Shown: positions 31,471-41,627 of the stretch, piece after piece
Numbering within the stretch: the stretch's first letter is position 1
Layout: each line of letters begins with the position of its first letter
Source: Rhodospirillales bacterium
Lineage (GTDB): Bacteria > Pseudomonadota > Alphaproteobacteria > BOG-932 > Roseiterribacteraceae
Length of the DNA stretch: 64,000 bases
Assembly (NCBI GenBank): GCA_003165335.1
Contig: PLTD01000127.1
Span: 62,001 to 126,000 of the forward strand
Direction: 5' to 3'
Translations under genes and position numbers: made by a program
Notes under the pieces: model-generated
Seen by the model: the letters and a program-made list of their open reading frames with translations, nothing else
The model's database searches: none
What the model was told of the DNA's origin: nothing

Positions 31471-31499
31471 TTGCGGTGGCTTGGGCGATTTGCTATGCC
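31471..31499 (+). promoter_or_regulatory. candidate promoter of tRNA-Leu
   Basis: TTGCGGT (31471-31477), 14 bases, GCTATGCC (31492-31499) resembles the alphaproteobacterial housekeeping pattern TTGACGS-N(10-14)-GCTANAWC. The tRNA begins 30 bases downstream of the -10-like element. Confidence 0.4.
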
Positions 31500-31528
31500 C
31501 CCTGCACCTCAGAGCCGGTGGCTCCCGT

Positions 31529-31615
31529 GCGGTCGTGGCGGAACTGGTAGACGCGCAGCGTTGAGGTCGCTGTGGGCTAACCCCCGTGGAAGTTCGAGTC
31601 TTCTCGACCGCACCA
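31529..31615 (+). tRNA. tRNA-Leu (anticodon GAG)
   Basis: An 87-base class II tRNA. The acceptor arm GCGGTCG pairs fully with CGACCGC and is followed by discriminator A and an encoded CCA. The anticodon loop TTGAGGT gives GAG, which reads CTC and CTT leucine codons. A long variable arm (TGGGCTAACCCCCG region) and a T arm with the GTTCGAG loop follow. A small hairpin CTGTCC/GGACAG (31623-31639) lies just downstream without a T-tract. Confidence 0.96.
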
Positions 31616-31677
31616 ATATTCCCTGTCCGAGCCGGACAGAACCCGGAAGCTAAGGCCCCTGAAACTGAAGGTGGTCC

Positions 31678-33090
31678 TTAGTTCTTCCCCTCCTTCCCGA
31701 TCCTGGCGTGCGTGCGGACATAGTTCTGCACCGTCGCCAGGTCGTTGGGCAGTGTCACAATGCGTTCGGGCCGTTCGAACAGATCCGCCATATGCGGCGG
31801 CAGGGCCGGATGAACGCCGGTGGCTTCGGTCACAACCTCAGGAAATTTGGCGGCATGGGCGCAGGCCAGCGCGACGATTGCGGTGTCGTGCGATTCCTTA
31901 GCGCGCGCTGCCGCTTGGACCGCAACCGCACTATGCGGGTCGAGTACATTGCCGGTCTTGGCATAAGTTTGCGCGATCGTCGCCTTCGTTGCCGCATCGT
32001 CGACTGCCGTGCCGGTGAACAGGCTGCTGACTTCGGCGAAAACCGATGGCGTCACGCCGAAGGCGCCGGTCGCCTGGAATTCGGCCAGCTTTGCCTCGAC
32101 GGCGGACCCATCACGGCCCAGAAGCTCGAACAAAAGACGCTCGAAATTGCTCGAGACCTGGATGTCCATGCTGGGGCTATAGGTCGGAACAACCGTTTCC
32201 TTGCGCATTTCAGAGGTGGCGAAAAAGCGCGCGAGAATGTCGTTGCTGTTGGTGCCGACGATCAGCCGCTCGATCGGCAGGCCCATCCGCTTCGCGGCAT
32301 AGGCGGCATAGACATTGCCGAAATTTCCGGTCGGCACGGCAAAGGCGACTTTCCGGTGCGGCGCGCCCAGTGCCACGGCGGCGGCCACGTAATAGACGAT
32401 CTGGGCCATGATCCGCGCCCAGTTGATCGAATTGACCGCTGCCAGCGCGAGCGTCTCGCGGAAATCCGCATCGCCGAACATCGCCTTCACCAGGGCCTGG
32501 CAGTCGTCGAAATTGCCCTCGATGGCGATGGCGTGGACATTGGCGCTGGGCACCGTCGTCATCTGCTTGCGCTGAACGTCCGAGGTGCGACCGGCAGGAT
32601 AAAGGATGAAAATATCGACAGCATCGCGGTCGCGGCAGGCCTCGATCGCGGCCGAACCGGTATCGCCCGACGTCGCGCCGACAACCGTGATCCGCGCCCC
32701 GCGCTTGGCCAGAATATGATCGAACAGCTGCCCTAAAAGCTGAAGCGCCACATCCTTGAAGGCCAGCGTCGGTCCATGGAACAGTTCCAGCAGCCAGGTT
32801 TTCTGATCCAGCTGGATAAGCGGCGTCACCGCCCTGTGGGCGAAGCGGGAATAGGCGTTGCGGACCAGACCGGCAAATTCTTCGCGGCTGATCGAGTCGC
32901 CCAGAAAGGGCAACATGACCTCGACCGCGACCTCTTCGTAAGGCCGGCCGGCGAGGCTCTCCAGAAAGCCGGGGGCAAAGCTCGGCCATACCTCCGGCAC
33001 GAACAGCCCGCCATCGGGCGCGAGACCGGCCAGGAGCACGTCCTCAAAGCTGCGGACACCAGCTTGTCCACGGGTGCTGATATAATTCAT
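31678..33090 (-). CDS. thrC: threonine synthase
   Basis: Converts O-phosphohomoserine to threonine with PLP. The 470-aa protein has the long-form N-terminus (MNYISTRGQAGVRSFEDVLL), the cofactor Lys112 in HGPTLAFKDVALQ, and GATSGDTGSAAIEA plus a later PTGNFGNVYA phosphate-binding segment. Its ATG overlaps the SURF1 gene stop by four bases (ATGA). thrC after the cytochrome oxidase cluster is typical of several alphaproteobacteria and explains its presence among respiratory genes. Confidence 0.96.
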   Translation of the reverse strand: MNYISTRGQAGVRSFEDVLLAGLAPDGGLFVPEVWPSFAPGFLESLAGRPYEEVAVEVMLPFLGDSISREEFAGLVRNAYSRFAHRAVTPLIQLDQKTWLLELFHGPTLAFKDVALQLLGQLFDHILAKRGARITVVGATSGDTGSAAIEACRDRDAVDIFILYPAGRTSDVQRKQMTTVPSANVHAIAIEGNFDDCQALVKAMFGDADFRETLALAAVNSINWARIMAQIVYYVAAAVALGAPHRKVAFAVPTGNFGNVYAAYAAKRMGLPIERLIVGTNSNDILARFFATSEMRKETVVPTYSPSMDIQVSSNFERLLFELLGRDGSAVEAKLAEFQATGAFGVTPSVFAEVSSLFTGTAVDDAATKATIAQTYAKTGNVLDPHSAVAVQAAARAKESHDTAIVALACAHAAKFPEVVTEATGVHPALPPHMADLFERPERIVTLPNDLATVQNYVRTHARIGKEGKN

Positions 33091-33800
33091 TCGTTATCGC
33101 TCGATCGGGGGCGGCTTCGGCTCGACATCAGATAGATGAGGGCCAGCACCGCCGCCATGCTGTACCAGAAAATTGCGTAATTGAGATGCTCGTTGCGCAC
33201 CCCGGTGCCCTCGCTGCCGCCTGTCGCCGCAGGCCAGCCTGCCGCTCCGGTAGGTTTGGCGGTGATATAGACCGGGGCCAGCGGAAGGCCCGCCGCCTTT
33301 GACATGGCGGGGATATCGACGGTGTACCAGATATTGGCCTCGGGCTGGTTCGAAGGCACGAACAGTCCGCCTGGTTCCGGCAGGCGGACCACGCCGTCGA
33401 TCTCAGCTGGGCCGTCGGCGGGGGTGTAGGTCGCAAGCTCGCTGGCATGGTCGAACGGGATAAAGCCGCGGTCGACCAGGATGGCGTCCCCTTCTTGCCT
33501 GATCAGCGGCACCAGAAGGTGAATCCCGGCCTTGCCGTCGTAGGTTCGGCCATAGAGCCAGAGCGCGTGGTCGGCCGCGAAACGCCCGCCGTCATGAACA
33601 TGACGGAAAGCCCAGTCGGGCGGGTTCGATATCTCGACGGGTAGCGCCACTGCGTCGCCGTTCATGCGTGCGGCTATCGTGGCGAGCAGCTCAGTCTTCC
33701 AGGCCAGACGATGGATCTGCCAGGTGCCGAGCGAAATCATGATCGATATCATGACAAGGGCGACGAGGGTGGGCCAGAATCGCGGCCGAAATCCCATCAT
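33087..33800 (-). CDS. SURF1-family cytochrome oxidase assembly protein
   Basis: A 237-aa inner-membrane protein with helices at both ends (residues ~9-26 and ~207-225) and a periplasmic domain between, the SURF1 plan. Marks: SLGTWQIHRLAWK after helix 1, VDRGFIP, and RNEHLNYAIFWYSMAAVLALIYL with the conserved HLxYA-x-x-W helix. It helps insert heme a into subunit I. It lies 64 bases after ctaE; that gap contains a nested hairpin (33806-33832). The gene is coupled to thrC. Confidence 0.93.
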   Translation of the reverse strand: MMGFRPRFWPTLVALVMISIMISLGTWQIHRLAWKTELLATIAARMNGDAVALPVEISNPPDWAFRHVHDGGRFAADHALWLYGRTYDGKAGIHLLVPLIRQEGDAILVDRGFIPFDHASELATYTPADGPAEIDGVVRLPEPGGLFVPSNQPEANIWYTVDIPAMSKAAGLPLAPVYITAKPTGAAGWPAATGGSEGTGVRNEHLNYAIFWYSMAAVLALIYLMSSRSRPRSSDNE

Positions 33801-33864
33801 CCAATGGTCCTAAAGGGCTGTCGCCCGGGACCGCGCAACGCGACCCCGGGGATACCCAGGAACA

Positions 33865-34725
33865 TTAACCGGCGGCGGGCGCTATCGGATTGATCGGCGT
33901 ACCGTGGGGCATGCCGCCCCAGAAATAGATGGCGATGAACAGAAACAGCCATACCACGTCGACGAAATGCCAATACCAAGCGGCAGCCTCGAAGCCGAAA
34001 TGGCTCTTGGGCGTGAATTGCAGCTTGTAGGCGCGCCACAGGCAGACCGACAGGAAGATCGTGCCGACCAGGACGTGGAAGCCGTGGAAGCCGGTCGCCA
34101 TGAAGAAGGTCGAACCAAAAATCCCCTGGCGGAAGCCGAATTCGGCGTGGGTGTATTCCCACAACTGACACATCGTGAAGAAGACGCCGAGGCCGATCGT
34201 AAACCAGAGTGCCTTCTTGGCCTCGTCGTTGCGGCCTTCGATGAAGCAGTGGTGAGCCCAGGTGGCGGTGGTGCCCGACAGAAGTAAGACCATCGTCATC
34301 AGCAAGGGGAAGTGGAACGGATCGACCGGGGTGATGCCGGGCGGGGGCCAGACGCCGTTGATTCCGGCATTGGGAAACAGGCTCTGGCTGAAGAAGGCCC
34401 AGAAGAAGGCGACGAAAAACATCACTTCCGAGGCGATGAACAACGACATGCCGTAACGAAGGCCCAGTTTCACGACCGGACTGTGGGCTTTTTCAACGAC
34501 CGATTCATGGATGACGTCGCGCCACCAGGCGAACATCGTGCCCAGAACGCAGAGAAAGCCGAAGATGAACAGCCAGGGGAAGTGCGCATGCATCAGCAGA
34601 ATCGCACCGACCATCATCGTGCCGGCCGAAAACGCGGCCACAAGCGGCAGCGGACTGGGTTTCAGGAGGTGATAGGGCTGCTTGGGCCCGCCTTCCAGTT
34701 GCACTTCGGTCAGAGCTTCCGACAT
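33865..34725 (-). CDS. ctaE: cytochrome c oxidase subunit III
   Basis: Integral subunit of the aa3-type terminal oxidase, 286 aa with seven helices. Recognised by PYHLLKPSPLPLVAA near the start, FFVAFFWAFFSQSLFP, ATGFHGFHVLVGT and AAAWYWHFVDVVWLFLFI at the end. It follows the Cox11 gene by 43 bases in the oxidase operon. Confidence 0.97.
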   Translation of the reverse strand: MSEALTEVQLEGGPKQPYHLLKPSPLPLVAAFSAGTMMVGAILLMHAHFPWLFIFGFLCVLGTMFAWWRDVIHESVVEKAHSPVVKLGLRYGMSLFIASEVMFFVAFFWAFFSQSLFPNAGINGVWPPPGITPVDPFHFPLLMTMVLLLSGTTATWAHHCFIEGRNDEAKKALWFTIGLGVFFTMCQLWEYTHAEFGFRQGIFGSTFFMATGFHGFHVLVGTIFLSVCLWRAYKLQFTPKSHFGFEAAAWYWHFVDVVWLFLFIAIYFWGGMPHGTPINPIAPAAG

Positions 34726-34768
34726 GTTCGCCTCAAACGAATCTTAGAGAAAAGACTTGGCGCAGACA

Positions 34769-35446
34769 CTATTCGACACGAGGGCTGGCAGCAAGCGCAG
34801 CGGGCATCGATGCCGCGTCAGCGGGCGTTTTCGCCGCAGGTGCGGGCGTATCGGCAGAAACGGATTTGACAATTTCCTGGGTTTCGGCGGCGCGCCCTTC
34901 CGCGCCGACAGCCTTATCCAGGGCCTGACTCTGGGATCTATAGAAAGTGTAGGACAGAGTGATGACGCTGATGTCGTCGAGATTACGATCATCGGCTATG
35001 GCTGGGTCGATATAGAACGCGACCGGAAGATCGGCGGATTCCTGGGGCTTCAGAACCTGCTGCGTGAAGCAGAAACACTGGATCTTGTCGAAATAGAGCC
35101 CGGCTTTATCCGGAGTCACATTATAGACGGCGGTCCCGACGATGGGGGTGGCGCTGCTGTTATGCGCATGGAAGGTCGCCATCCCGGTCTGACCGACCTT
35201 GAGCATTACGCTGCGCTGATTGGGTTTGAACTCCCAAGGCAGGCCGCTGTCGACCGAAGTGTTGAAGCGGATCTCGATTGTTCGGTCGATCGTTTTCTTG
35301 GCTGCGTGTGCGACCCGCTGCGTTGTTCCGCCAAAGCCGGTCGCCTTGCAGAAGATCGAATAGAGCGGCACCGCTGCGAAGGACAGGCCTACCATGCCGA
35401 CCACGACGCCCGCCAAGGCGACCATGACGACGCCATTGCGGCTCAT
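34769..35446 (-). CDS. ctaG: cytochrome c oxidase assembly protein CtaG/Cox11
   Basis: Copper chaperone for the CuB site of subunit I. The 225-aa protein has one N-terminal membrane helix (residues ~7-25) and a periplasmic immunoglobulin-like domain with the copper-binding CFCF motif in DKIQCFCFTQQ, plus PLYSIFCKATGFGG after the helix. A C-terminal Ala-rich extension (about 195-225) goes beyond the conserved domain. The ATG shares one base with the stop of the small coxF gene. Confidence 0.95.
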   Translation of the reverse strand: MSRNGVVMVALAGVVVGMVGLSFAAVPLYSIFCKATGFGGTTQRVAHAAKKTIDRTIEIRFNTSVDSGLPWEFKPNQRSVMLKVGQTGMATFHAHNSSATPIVGTAVYNVTPDKAGLYFDKIQCFCFTQQVLKPQESADLPVAFYIDPAIADDRNLDDISVITLSYTFYRSQSQALDKAVGAEGRAAETQEIVKSVSADTPAPAAKTPADAASMPAALAASPRVE

Positions 35447-35589
35447 TAGTGACCGCCCATCATCTTTACGATCGAGATGACGAAGATCAGGATCACAAAG
35501 GCCATCAAGGCCCCGAATATGGCCCAGTTGCGCAGCTTTTGCCGGCGCAGAGCCTCGGGGTTGAGGCGAATTGGTGTCGGTGTCAGCAC
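35446..35589 (-). CDS. small single-helix oxidase-cluster protein (CoxF-like)
   Basis: A 47-aa frame from GTG (35589-35587) to TAA (35448-35446) between ctaB and ctaG. It has a basic N-terminus (LRRQKLRNWAIFG) and one membrane helix (residues ~20-40) ending in VKMMGGH. GGGGGGA precedes the GTG. It starts four bases after ctaB and its TAA shares a base with the ctaG ATG. Position, size and topology match the small CoxF/CcoQ-like proteins found at this place in alphaproteobacterial oxidase operons. It is easy to miss because of its size. Confidence 0.82.
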   Translation of the reverse strand: MLTPTPIRLNPEALRRQKLRNWAIFGALMAFVILIFVISIVKMMGGH

Positions 35590-35593
35590 AGCT

Positions 35594-36529
35594 CTATCCC
35601 CCCAGGCGGGCGATCAGCCCCGGGCCGGCGTCGATCATCAACAATCCAAAGATCAGAAACAGATACAGGATCGAGAACCCGAACATACGCTTTGCCGAGG
35701 AATCCGTCTCGTCACGAATGACCGCGACGGCGGCGGCGATGAACATCAGCCCGAGCAGTGTGCTGCCAGCCAGATAGATAGGGCCGGCGGCGCCCAGGAA
35801 ATAGGGCGCGACACCGAACGGGAACAGAAGCAGCGTATAGACCAGCATCTGGCGCTTGGTGCTTTTGGGCCCGGCGGTCACAGACATCATCGGGACGCCG
35901 GCCCGGGCGTAGTCCTTGCAACGATAGAGCGACAGCGCCCAGAAATGCGGCGGGGTCCACAGGAAGGTGATCAGGAACAGAGAGATTGCGGTCATGCCGA
36001 CATGGTTCGTCGCCGCGGCCCAGCCGATCATCGGGGGAAATGCGCCCGAAGCGCCGCCGATGACTATATTCTGCGGCGAGCGGCGCTTCAGCCAGATCGT
36101 ATAAACGAAGACGTAGGTAAAGGACGCCGCAGCCAGGATGCCGGCGGACAGCCAGTTGACCGCCAAACCCATCATGCAGATGGAGGCGATCGTGACAATA
36201 ACACCGAAGGCCAGAGCGTTGGACGGCTCGATCAGCCCCAATGGAATAGGACGGGCGCGTGTGCGCTCCATGATCGCGTCGATATCGCGATCGTACCACA
36301 TATTGATCGCACCGGCGCCGCCGGTGGCGAGTGCAATTGCCAGCACCGCAACCGCGGCCAGGATGGGATTGATCGATGTGGGCGCCGCGACCAATCCCGC
36401 CAAGCCCGTAAAGACAACGAGAAACATCACCCTGGGTTTCATCAGGGTGATGTAGTCTCCCGGCAGGGCGTCAGAAAATGACTGCTCCTGCCCGGCCGTG
36501 AGGCCGGGCGAAGCGCTGATATCAACCAT
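35594..36529 (-). CDS. ctaB: protoheme IX farnesyltransferase (heme O synthase)
   Basis: Makes heme O from heme B for the oxidase. The 311-aa UbiA-family membrane protein has about nine helices, the LMKPRVMFLVVFTG start, the prenyl-diphosphate-binding motif NMWYDRDIDAIMERTRARP and a second acidic motif YRCKDYARAGVPM. It follows ctaD by three bases and precedes coxF by four. Confidence 0.96.
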   Translation of the reverse strand: MVDISASPGLTAGQEQSFSDALPGDYITLMKPRVMFLVVFTGLAGLVAAPTSINPILAAVAVLAIALATGGAGAINMWYDRDIDAIMERTRARPIPLGLIEPSNALAFGVIVTIASICMMGLAVNWLSAGILAAASFTYVFVYTIWLKRRSPQNIVIGGASGAFPPMIGWAAATNHVGMTAISLFLITFLWTPPHFWALSLYRCKDYARAGVPMMSVTAGPKSTKRQMLVYTLLLFPFGVAPYFLGAAGPIYLAGSTLLGLMFIAAAVAVIRDETDSSAKRMFGFSILYLFLIFGLLMIDAGPGLIARLGG

Positions 36530-36532
36530 GGA

Positions 36533-38191
<1,659 letters not shown>

Positions 38192-38220
38192 TCAAACTTT
38201 TGATAGTCTTGCCGGTATTG

Positions 38221-39192
38221 CTACCGGCTGGCGGTCACACGTTGATCGGATGCCCCGGCTGGCGGAGCAACTTCAGCCGTCTTGGAAGGCGAATCCATCC
38301 ACTTATAGTCCAATCCAAGCACCTTCTCATTCGCATCGCGCATCTTGTCCTTGGCGGTCGAATGCTGAACCAGATCAGTCCATTGGGCGAACTTCTCCTT
38401 CGAGATCGCATGAACTTCGATCGGCATATAGCCGTGGCGGTCGCCGCAAATCTGCGTGCACTGGCCGTAATAAGTGCCTTCCTTGTCTATCTTCATCCAG
38501 GTTTCGTTAGTGCGGCCCGGAAAAGCAGACTTCTGAACACCCAAGTCGCCGACCAACCAGGAGTGGATAACGTCCGCGCCGTTGATCAGGATCTGGATCG
38601 TGGTGTCGACGGGAACGACCAGAGGATAATCGACCGATAGCAGGCGGATTTGACTGGGTCCGATCTTGTCGTCGGGAATGAGGTTGCTGGAATATTCCTC
38701 GACCTTCTGATCCGGCAGCTCATAATTCCAGTACCACTGATGGCCGGTGATCTTCAAAGTCATCTCAGGCTTTTCGGCCCGATCCATGTAGTAAAGCAGC
38801 TTGAACGATGGAAAGGCGATGACCGCGAGGATCAGCACCGGCACCACGGTCCAGATCACCTCGATGGTGAAATTATGCGTGGTGCGCGTGGGGACCGGAT
38901 TGGCGCTGCGGCGAAAGCGGATCGCCACATAGGCCAAAAGTATGAATACGAAAACCGTGATCGCGGTGATGATGATCAGCAGTTCCTGGTGGAAGCTGGC
39001 CAGCTGTCGGCCGATGACGGTCGCCCCGGAAGGCAGATCCAACTGCCACGGCACCGGGGTGCCGTTACCTTCCCAGGCGAGGGCTGACGAAAGGGGCGCG
39101 CCGGCAATTATACCGGTCAGTGCGGCCATAAAGGCCGCCACGCGCAACTTTGCGAAGCGCAAATTCTTCAATAGGCCAAGCGGACCCATCAT
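38221..39192 (-). CDS. ctaC: cytochrome c oxidase subunit II
   Basis: CuA-bearing subunit that accepts electrons from cytochrome c. It has a signal-like N-terminus, two helices (residues ~65-90 and ~108-128), and a periplasmic cupredoxin domain with the CuA motif CTQICGDRHGYM and the GHQWYWNYE aromatic segment. I choose the ATG pair at 39192/39189 behind GGATGGAA; upstream in-frame ATGs at 39204 and 39219 have weaker signals. The C-terminal tail is rich in Pro, Ala and Ser. First gene of the oxidase cluster, divergent from tldD. Confidence 0.94.
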   Translation of the reverse strand: MMGPLGLLKNLRFAKLRVAAFMAALTGIIAGAPLSSALAWEGNGTPVPWQLDLPSGATVIGRQLASFHQELLIIITAITVFVFILLAYVAIRFRRSANPVPTRTTHNFTIEVIWTVVPVLILAVIAFPSFKLLYYMDRAEKPEMTLKITGHQWYWNYELPDQKVEEYSSNLIPDDKIGPSQIRLLSVDYPLVVPVDTTIQILINGADVIHSWLVGDLGVQKSAFPGRTNETWMKIDKEGTYYGQCTQICGDRHGYMPIEVHAISKEKFAQWTDLVQHSTAKDKMRDANEKVLGLDYKWMDSPSKTAEVAPPAGASDQRVTASR

Positions 39193-39239
39193 TATTCCAT
39201 CCATAGCTAGGCAGGCCATGCTTGGCCGAACGCGTAAGG

Positions 39240-39272
39240 CCCTGTACCCTGGGCCGGCCGCACTCTACAGGG
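39240..39272. repeat. 7-bp inverted repeat between ctaC and tldD
   Basis: CCCTGTA (39240-39246), 19 bases, TACAGGG (39266-39272), lying within the 189-base divergent region that holds the promoters of the oxidase cluster and tldD. It may be a regulator-binding dyad; I did not see Fnr- or Crp-type sites. Confidence 0.35.
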
Positions 39273-39381
39273 CGGTAGACACTAGATACAACCGCCAAGG
39301 CTTAAGGGGGCTGCTGCAAAATCGTCGCAACCTCCCCATGTCAGTCCTATAGCGCATCCGCAAGCCCTCCAGGAAGTCCCG

Positions 39382-40815
39382 ATGACCGCACTCGACCGCA
39401 CCGACTCGATATTTTTTGACAAGGCCGGATTGGATCTGACCAGGGTCGAGGGGATAGCCGCAGAGGCGCTGGCCCATGCCGATGATGGCGAGCTTTTCCT
39501 TGAATACAGCCAGTCCGAGGCCCTCGCCTGGGACGACGGTCGTCTTAAAAGCGCCAGTTTCGATACCAGCCAAGGCTTCGGACTGCGCGCCGTCGTCGGC
39601 GAAATGCAGGGCTATGCCCATGCGGCGGACCTATCCGAACCGGCGCTGCGTCGGGCGGCTGAAACGGTGAAGGCTGTGCAGGCCGGCTATGGCGGAAGCG
39701 TCTCTGCCAGCCCCCCCGGCACGAATCGGCAGCTTTATATCGACGAGAACCCGCTGGGACTCGAGCCGTTCGAGGCCAAGGTTAAGCTGTTGGCCGAGAT
39801 TGATGCTTACGCCCGCGCCAAGGATCCGCGCGTGCGCCAGGTTATGGCCTCGGTCGCCGGCTCCTGGCAGGCCGTGTCGATCATCCGTCCGGACGGCCAC
39901 CGAATGGCCGATATTCGACCGATGGTCAGGCTCAATGTCACGATCATGGTCGGTGAGGGCGATCGCCAGGAAACCGGCAGCTACGGCACCGGCGGCCGGC
40001 GGACCTATGGGGAGTTCTTCGAGACTGGAACATGGCGGCGCGCAGTTGATAATGCACTGCGCGAGGCCTTGGTCAATTTGGATTCAGTGCCGGCGCCTGC
40101 CGGTGAGATGACCGTGGTTCTCGGGCCCGGCTGGCCCGGTGTGATGCTGCATGAGGCAATCGGCCACGGGCTGGAGGGGGATTTCAACCGCAAGAAGACC
40201 TCGGCATTCGCCGGTCTGATGGGCGAACGCGTCGCCGCCCCGGGCGTGACGGTTGTGGATGACGGCACCATCGAAAATCGCCGCGGCTCTCTTACCATCG
40301 ATGATGAAGGAACGCCCAGCAACTGCACCACGCTGATCGAGGACGGCATTCTTGTCGGCTATATGCAAGATCGGCTGAATGCCCGGCTCATGAACATGCG
40401 GCCGACAGGGAACGGGCGGCGCCAAAGCTATGCGCACGCCCCGATGCCCCGCATGACCAATACCTATATGCTGGGCGGCAAGCGCGACCCGGCAGAGATT
40501 CTGGCTTCAGTGAAGAACGGTCTTTACGCCGTGAATTTCGGCGGCGGACAGGTCGATATTACGTCGGGTAAGTATGTATTCAGCATGACTGAGGCCTATC
40601 TGATCGAAAACGGCAAGATCGGTCCGGCCGTAAAAGGGGCGACTCTGATCGGAAATGGTCCGGAAGACCTGAAGAAGATCAGCATGATCGGCAATGATCT
40701 GAAGCTGGACGACGGCGTCGGGACCTGCGGCAAGGACGGGCAGGGTGTCGCGGTCGGCGTCGGTCAGCCGACTCTACGCATGGACGGGATCACCGTTGGC
40801 GGCACCGCCGCCTAA
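39382..40815 (+). CDS. tldD: TldD metalloprotease
   Basis: Subunit of the TldD/TldE (PmbA) protease that degrades unfolded short peptides and matures some modified peptides. The 477-aa protein carries the zinc motif HEAIGH (His257, Glu258, His262) in GVMLHEAIGHGLEGDF, GERVAAPGVTVVDDGT and the C-terminal GTCGKDGQGVAVGVGQPTLR with the third metal ligand Cys. AGGAAG precedes the ATG. The partner tldE is not in the window. Placement next to ctaC is common in alphaproteobacteria. Confidence 0.95.
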   Translation: MTALDRTDSIFFDKAGLDLTRVEGIAAEALAHADDGELFLEYSQSEALAWDDGRLKSASFDTSQGFGLRAVVGEMQGYAHAADLSEPALRRAAETVKAVQAGYGGSVSASPPGTNRQLYIDENPLGLEPFEAKVKLLAEIDAYARAKDPRVRQVMASVAGSWQAVSIIRPDGHRMADIRPMVRLNVTIMVGEGDRQETGSYGTGGRRTYGEFFETGTWRRAVDNALREALVNLDSVPAPAGEMTVVLGPGWPGVMLHEAIGHGLEGDFNRKKTSAFAGLMGERVAAPGVTVVDDGTIENRRGSLTIDDEGTPSNCTTLIEDGILVGYMQDRLNARLMNMRPTGNGRRQSYAHAPMPRMTNTYMLGGKRDPAEILASVKNGLYAVNFGGGQVDITSGKYVFSMTEAYLIENGKIGPAVKGATLIGNGPEDLKKISMIGNDLKLDDGVGTCGKDGQGVAVGVGQPTLRMDGITVGGTAA

Positions 40816-40830
40816 ACCCGCTGAGGCGGA

Positions 40831-41025
40831 TTAAAAATCCCGAAGTCGGGGTTTGCGTTCGAGTCGCGACATCTGTTCGATCTTCTGATCGTAACCCTTG
40901 AACCACTCGTTCCTGGAGTTGATGTCGGATTGAGGAAATGGATTCGTGCTGCGGCCGCGTCCCGAACTTGCGGCTTCCGCGCCTTCCCATTCGGCCTGAG
41001 TGACCATATTTCCGGTTTTTGCCAT
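40831..41025 (-). CDS. Rmf/CrpP-like small protein
   Basis: A 64-aa protein. Its middle EGAEAASSGRGRSTNPFP followed by NEWFKGYDQ resembles the Rmf/CrpP fold, in which a G-x-N-P-[FY] turn is followed by W-x-x-G-[WY]. Rmf proteins dimerise ribosomes in stationary phase; CrpP-type proteins were described from resistance contexts. The ATG has only a weak AAGCAGAT upstream. It converges on tldD with 15 bases between. Family assignment is by motif only; a role in ribosome hibernation is an inference. Confidence 0.62.
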   Translation of the reverse strand: MAKTGNMVTQAEWEGAEAASSGRGRSTNPFPQSDINSRNEWFKGYDQKIEQMSRLERKPRLRDF

Positions 41026-41240
41026 ATCTGCTTATGGCGCGCGCTATGGCCGAAAGCAAGACCCCAGGCTTGGGTTTCGCCACAGAAATCAGCTGTGTTT
41101 TTTGGATCCGCCCAAGAGATGCAGTGGTTACGGCTTCGCCCGGAACATACCTCCGAATCGCCCCTTTTTTGACATTATCGGTCCCCAACTCTGAGTCCGA
41201 GGGGGCTCGTTTAGCCCCGGTAAGAGAATTGGAGGCAGTG

Positions 41241-41543
41241 ATGCTCTCGTCGAATAAAAAGGGTTTTGGTTTACACGTCACGCTCGGCGCTCTCGCACTT
41301 GGTGTAGCTCTGGCAGGTGCCTCGGCGGCACCAGCCAAGGCGGATGGCTGGCACCATGTAGGGCATGATCGCGGCCGGGCGCACGGCTGGTACGGCCCGC
41401 GCTTCGGTCTAGGCTTCGGCGTTTATCCGCCGGCCTATTATTACCCGCCGAGCCCGAAGGTCTATTATCCGCCAGCCTATTACGCCCCGACCTATTATGG
41501 TCCGGCCTACGGCGGACTGAACGTCACGATCCCGATTCGGTAA
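41241..41543 (+). CDS. small secreted Tyr/Pro/Gly-rich protein
   Basis: A 100-aa protein with a signal peptide (residues 1-34, cleavage near APAKA-DG). The mature part is low-complexity: a His/Arg/Gly segment (WHHVGHDRGRAHGWYGPR) followed by repeated PPAYY / YYPP / YYAPTYYGPAY units. Such proteins are common in alphaproteobacterial envelopes but have no known function. TTGGAGG precedes the ATG at 41241. A 6-bp hairpin GGGGCT/AGCCCC (41202-41218) in the leader may affect translation. A strong terminator follows. Confidence 0.75.
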   Translation: MLSSNKKGFGLHVTLGALALGVALAGASAAPAKADGWHHVGHDRGRAHGWYGPRFGLGFGVYPPAYYYPPSPKVYYPPAYYAPTYYGPAYGGLNVTIPIR

Positions 41544-41566
41544 CTCGAGACGGCTGAGTGCAAACG

Positions 41567-41598
41567 AAAGCGGCGCCCTCGGGCGCCGCTTTTTATTT
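41567..41598 (+). terminator. intrinsic terminator after the Tyr/Pro-rich protein gene
   Basis: AAAGCGGCGCCC (41567-41578), TC, GGGCGCCGCTTT (41581-41592), followed by TTATTT. It is a 12-bp perfect stem with a T-tract. It may also serve the opposite-strand DUF4174 gene, whose stop lies 30 bases away. Confidence 0.93.
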
Positions 41599-41627
41599 AC
41601 CGATAATTCGGATCGGATTGCCGATTC

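Noticed and set aside
31623-31639. Hairpin just after tRNA-Leu as a terminator
   Set aside because: Six-bp stem but no T-tract; mentioned with the tRNA only.
35477-36481. A 330-codon frame antisense to ctaB and coxF
   Set aside because: Composition is dominated by Arg, Asp, Gln and His as expected of the complement of a membrane-protein gene; no domain seen.
40813-40840. CCGC-TGAG-GCGG hairpin between tldD and the Rmf-like gene as a terminator
   Set aside because: Only a 4-bp stem; followed by A-rich, not T-rich, sequence on the plus strand.
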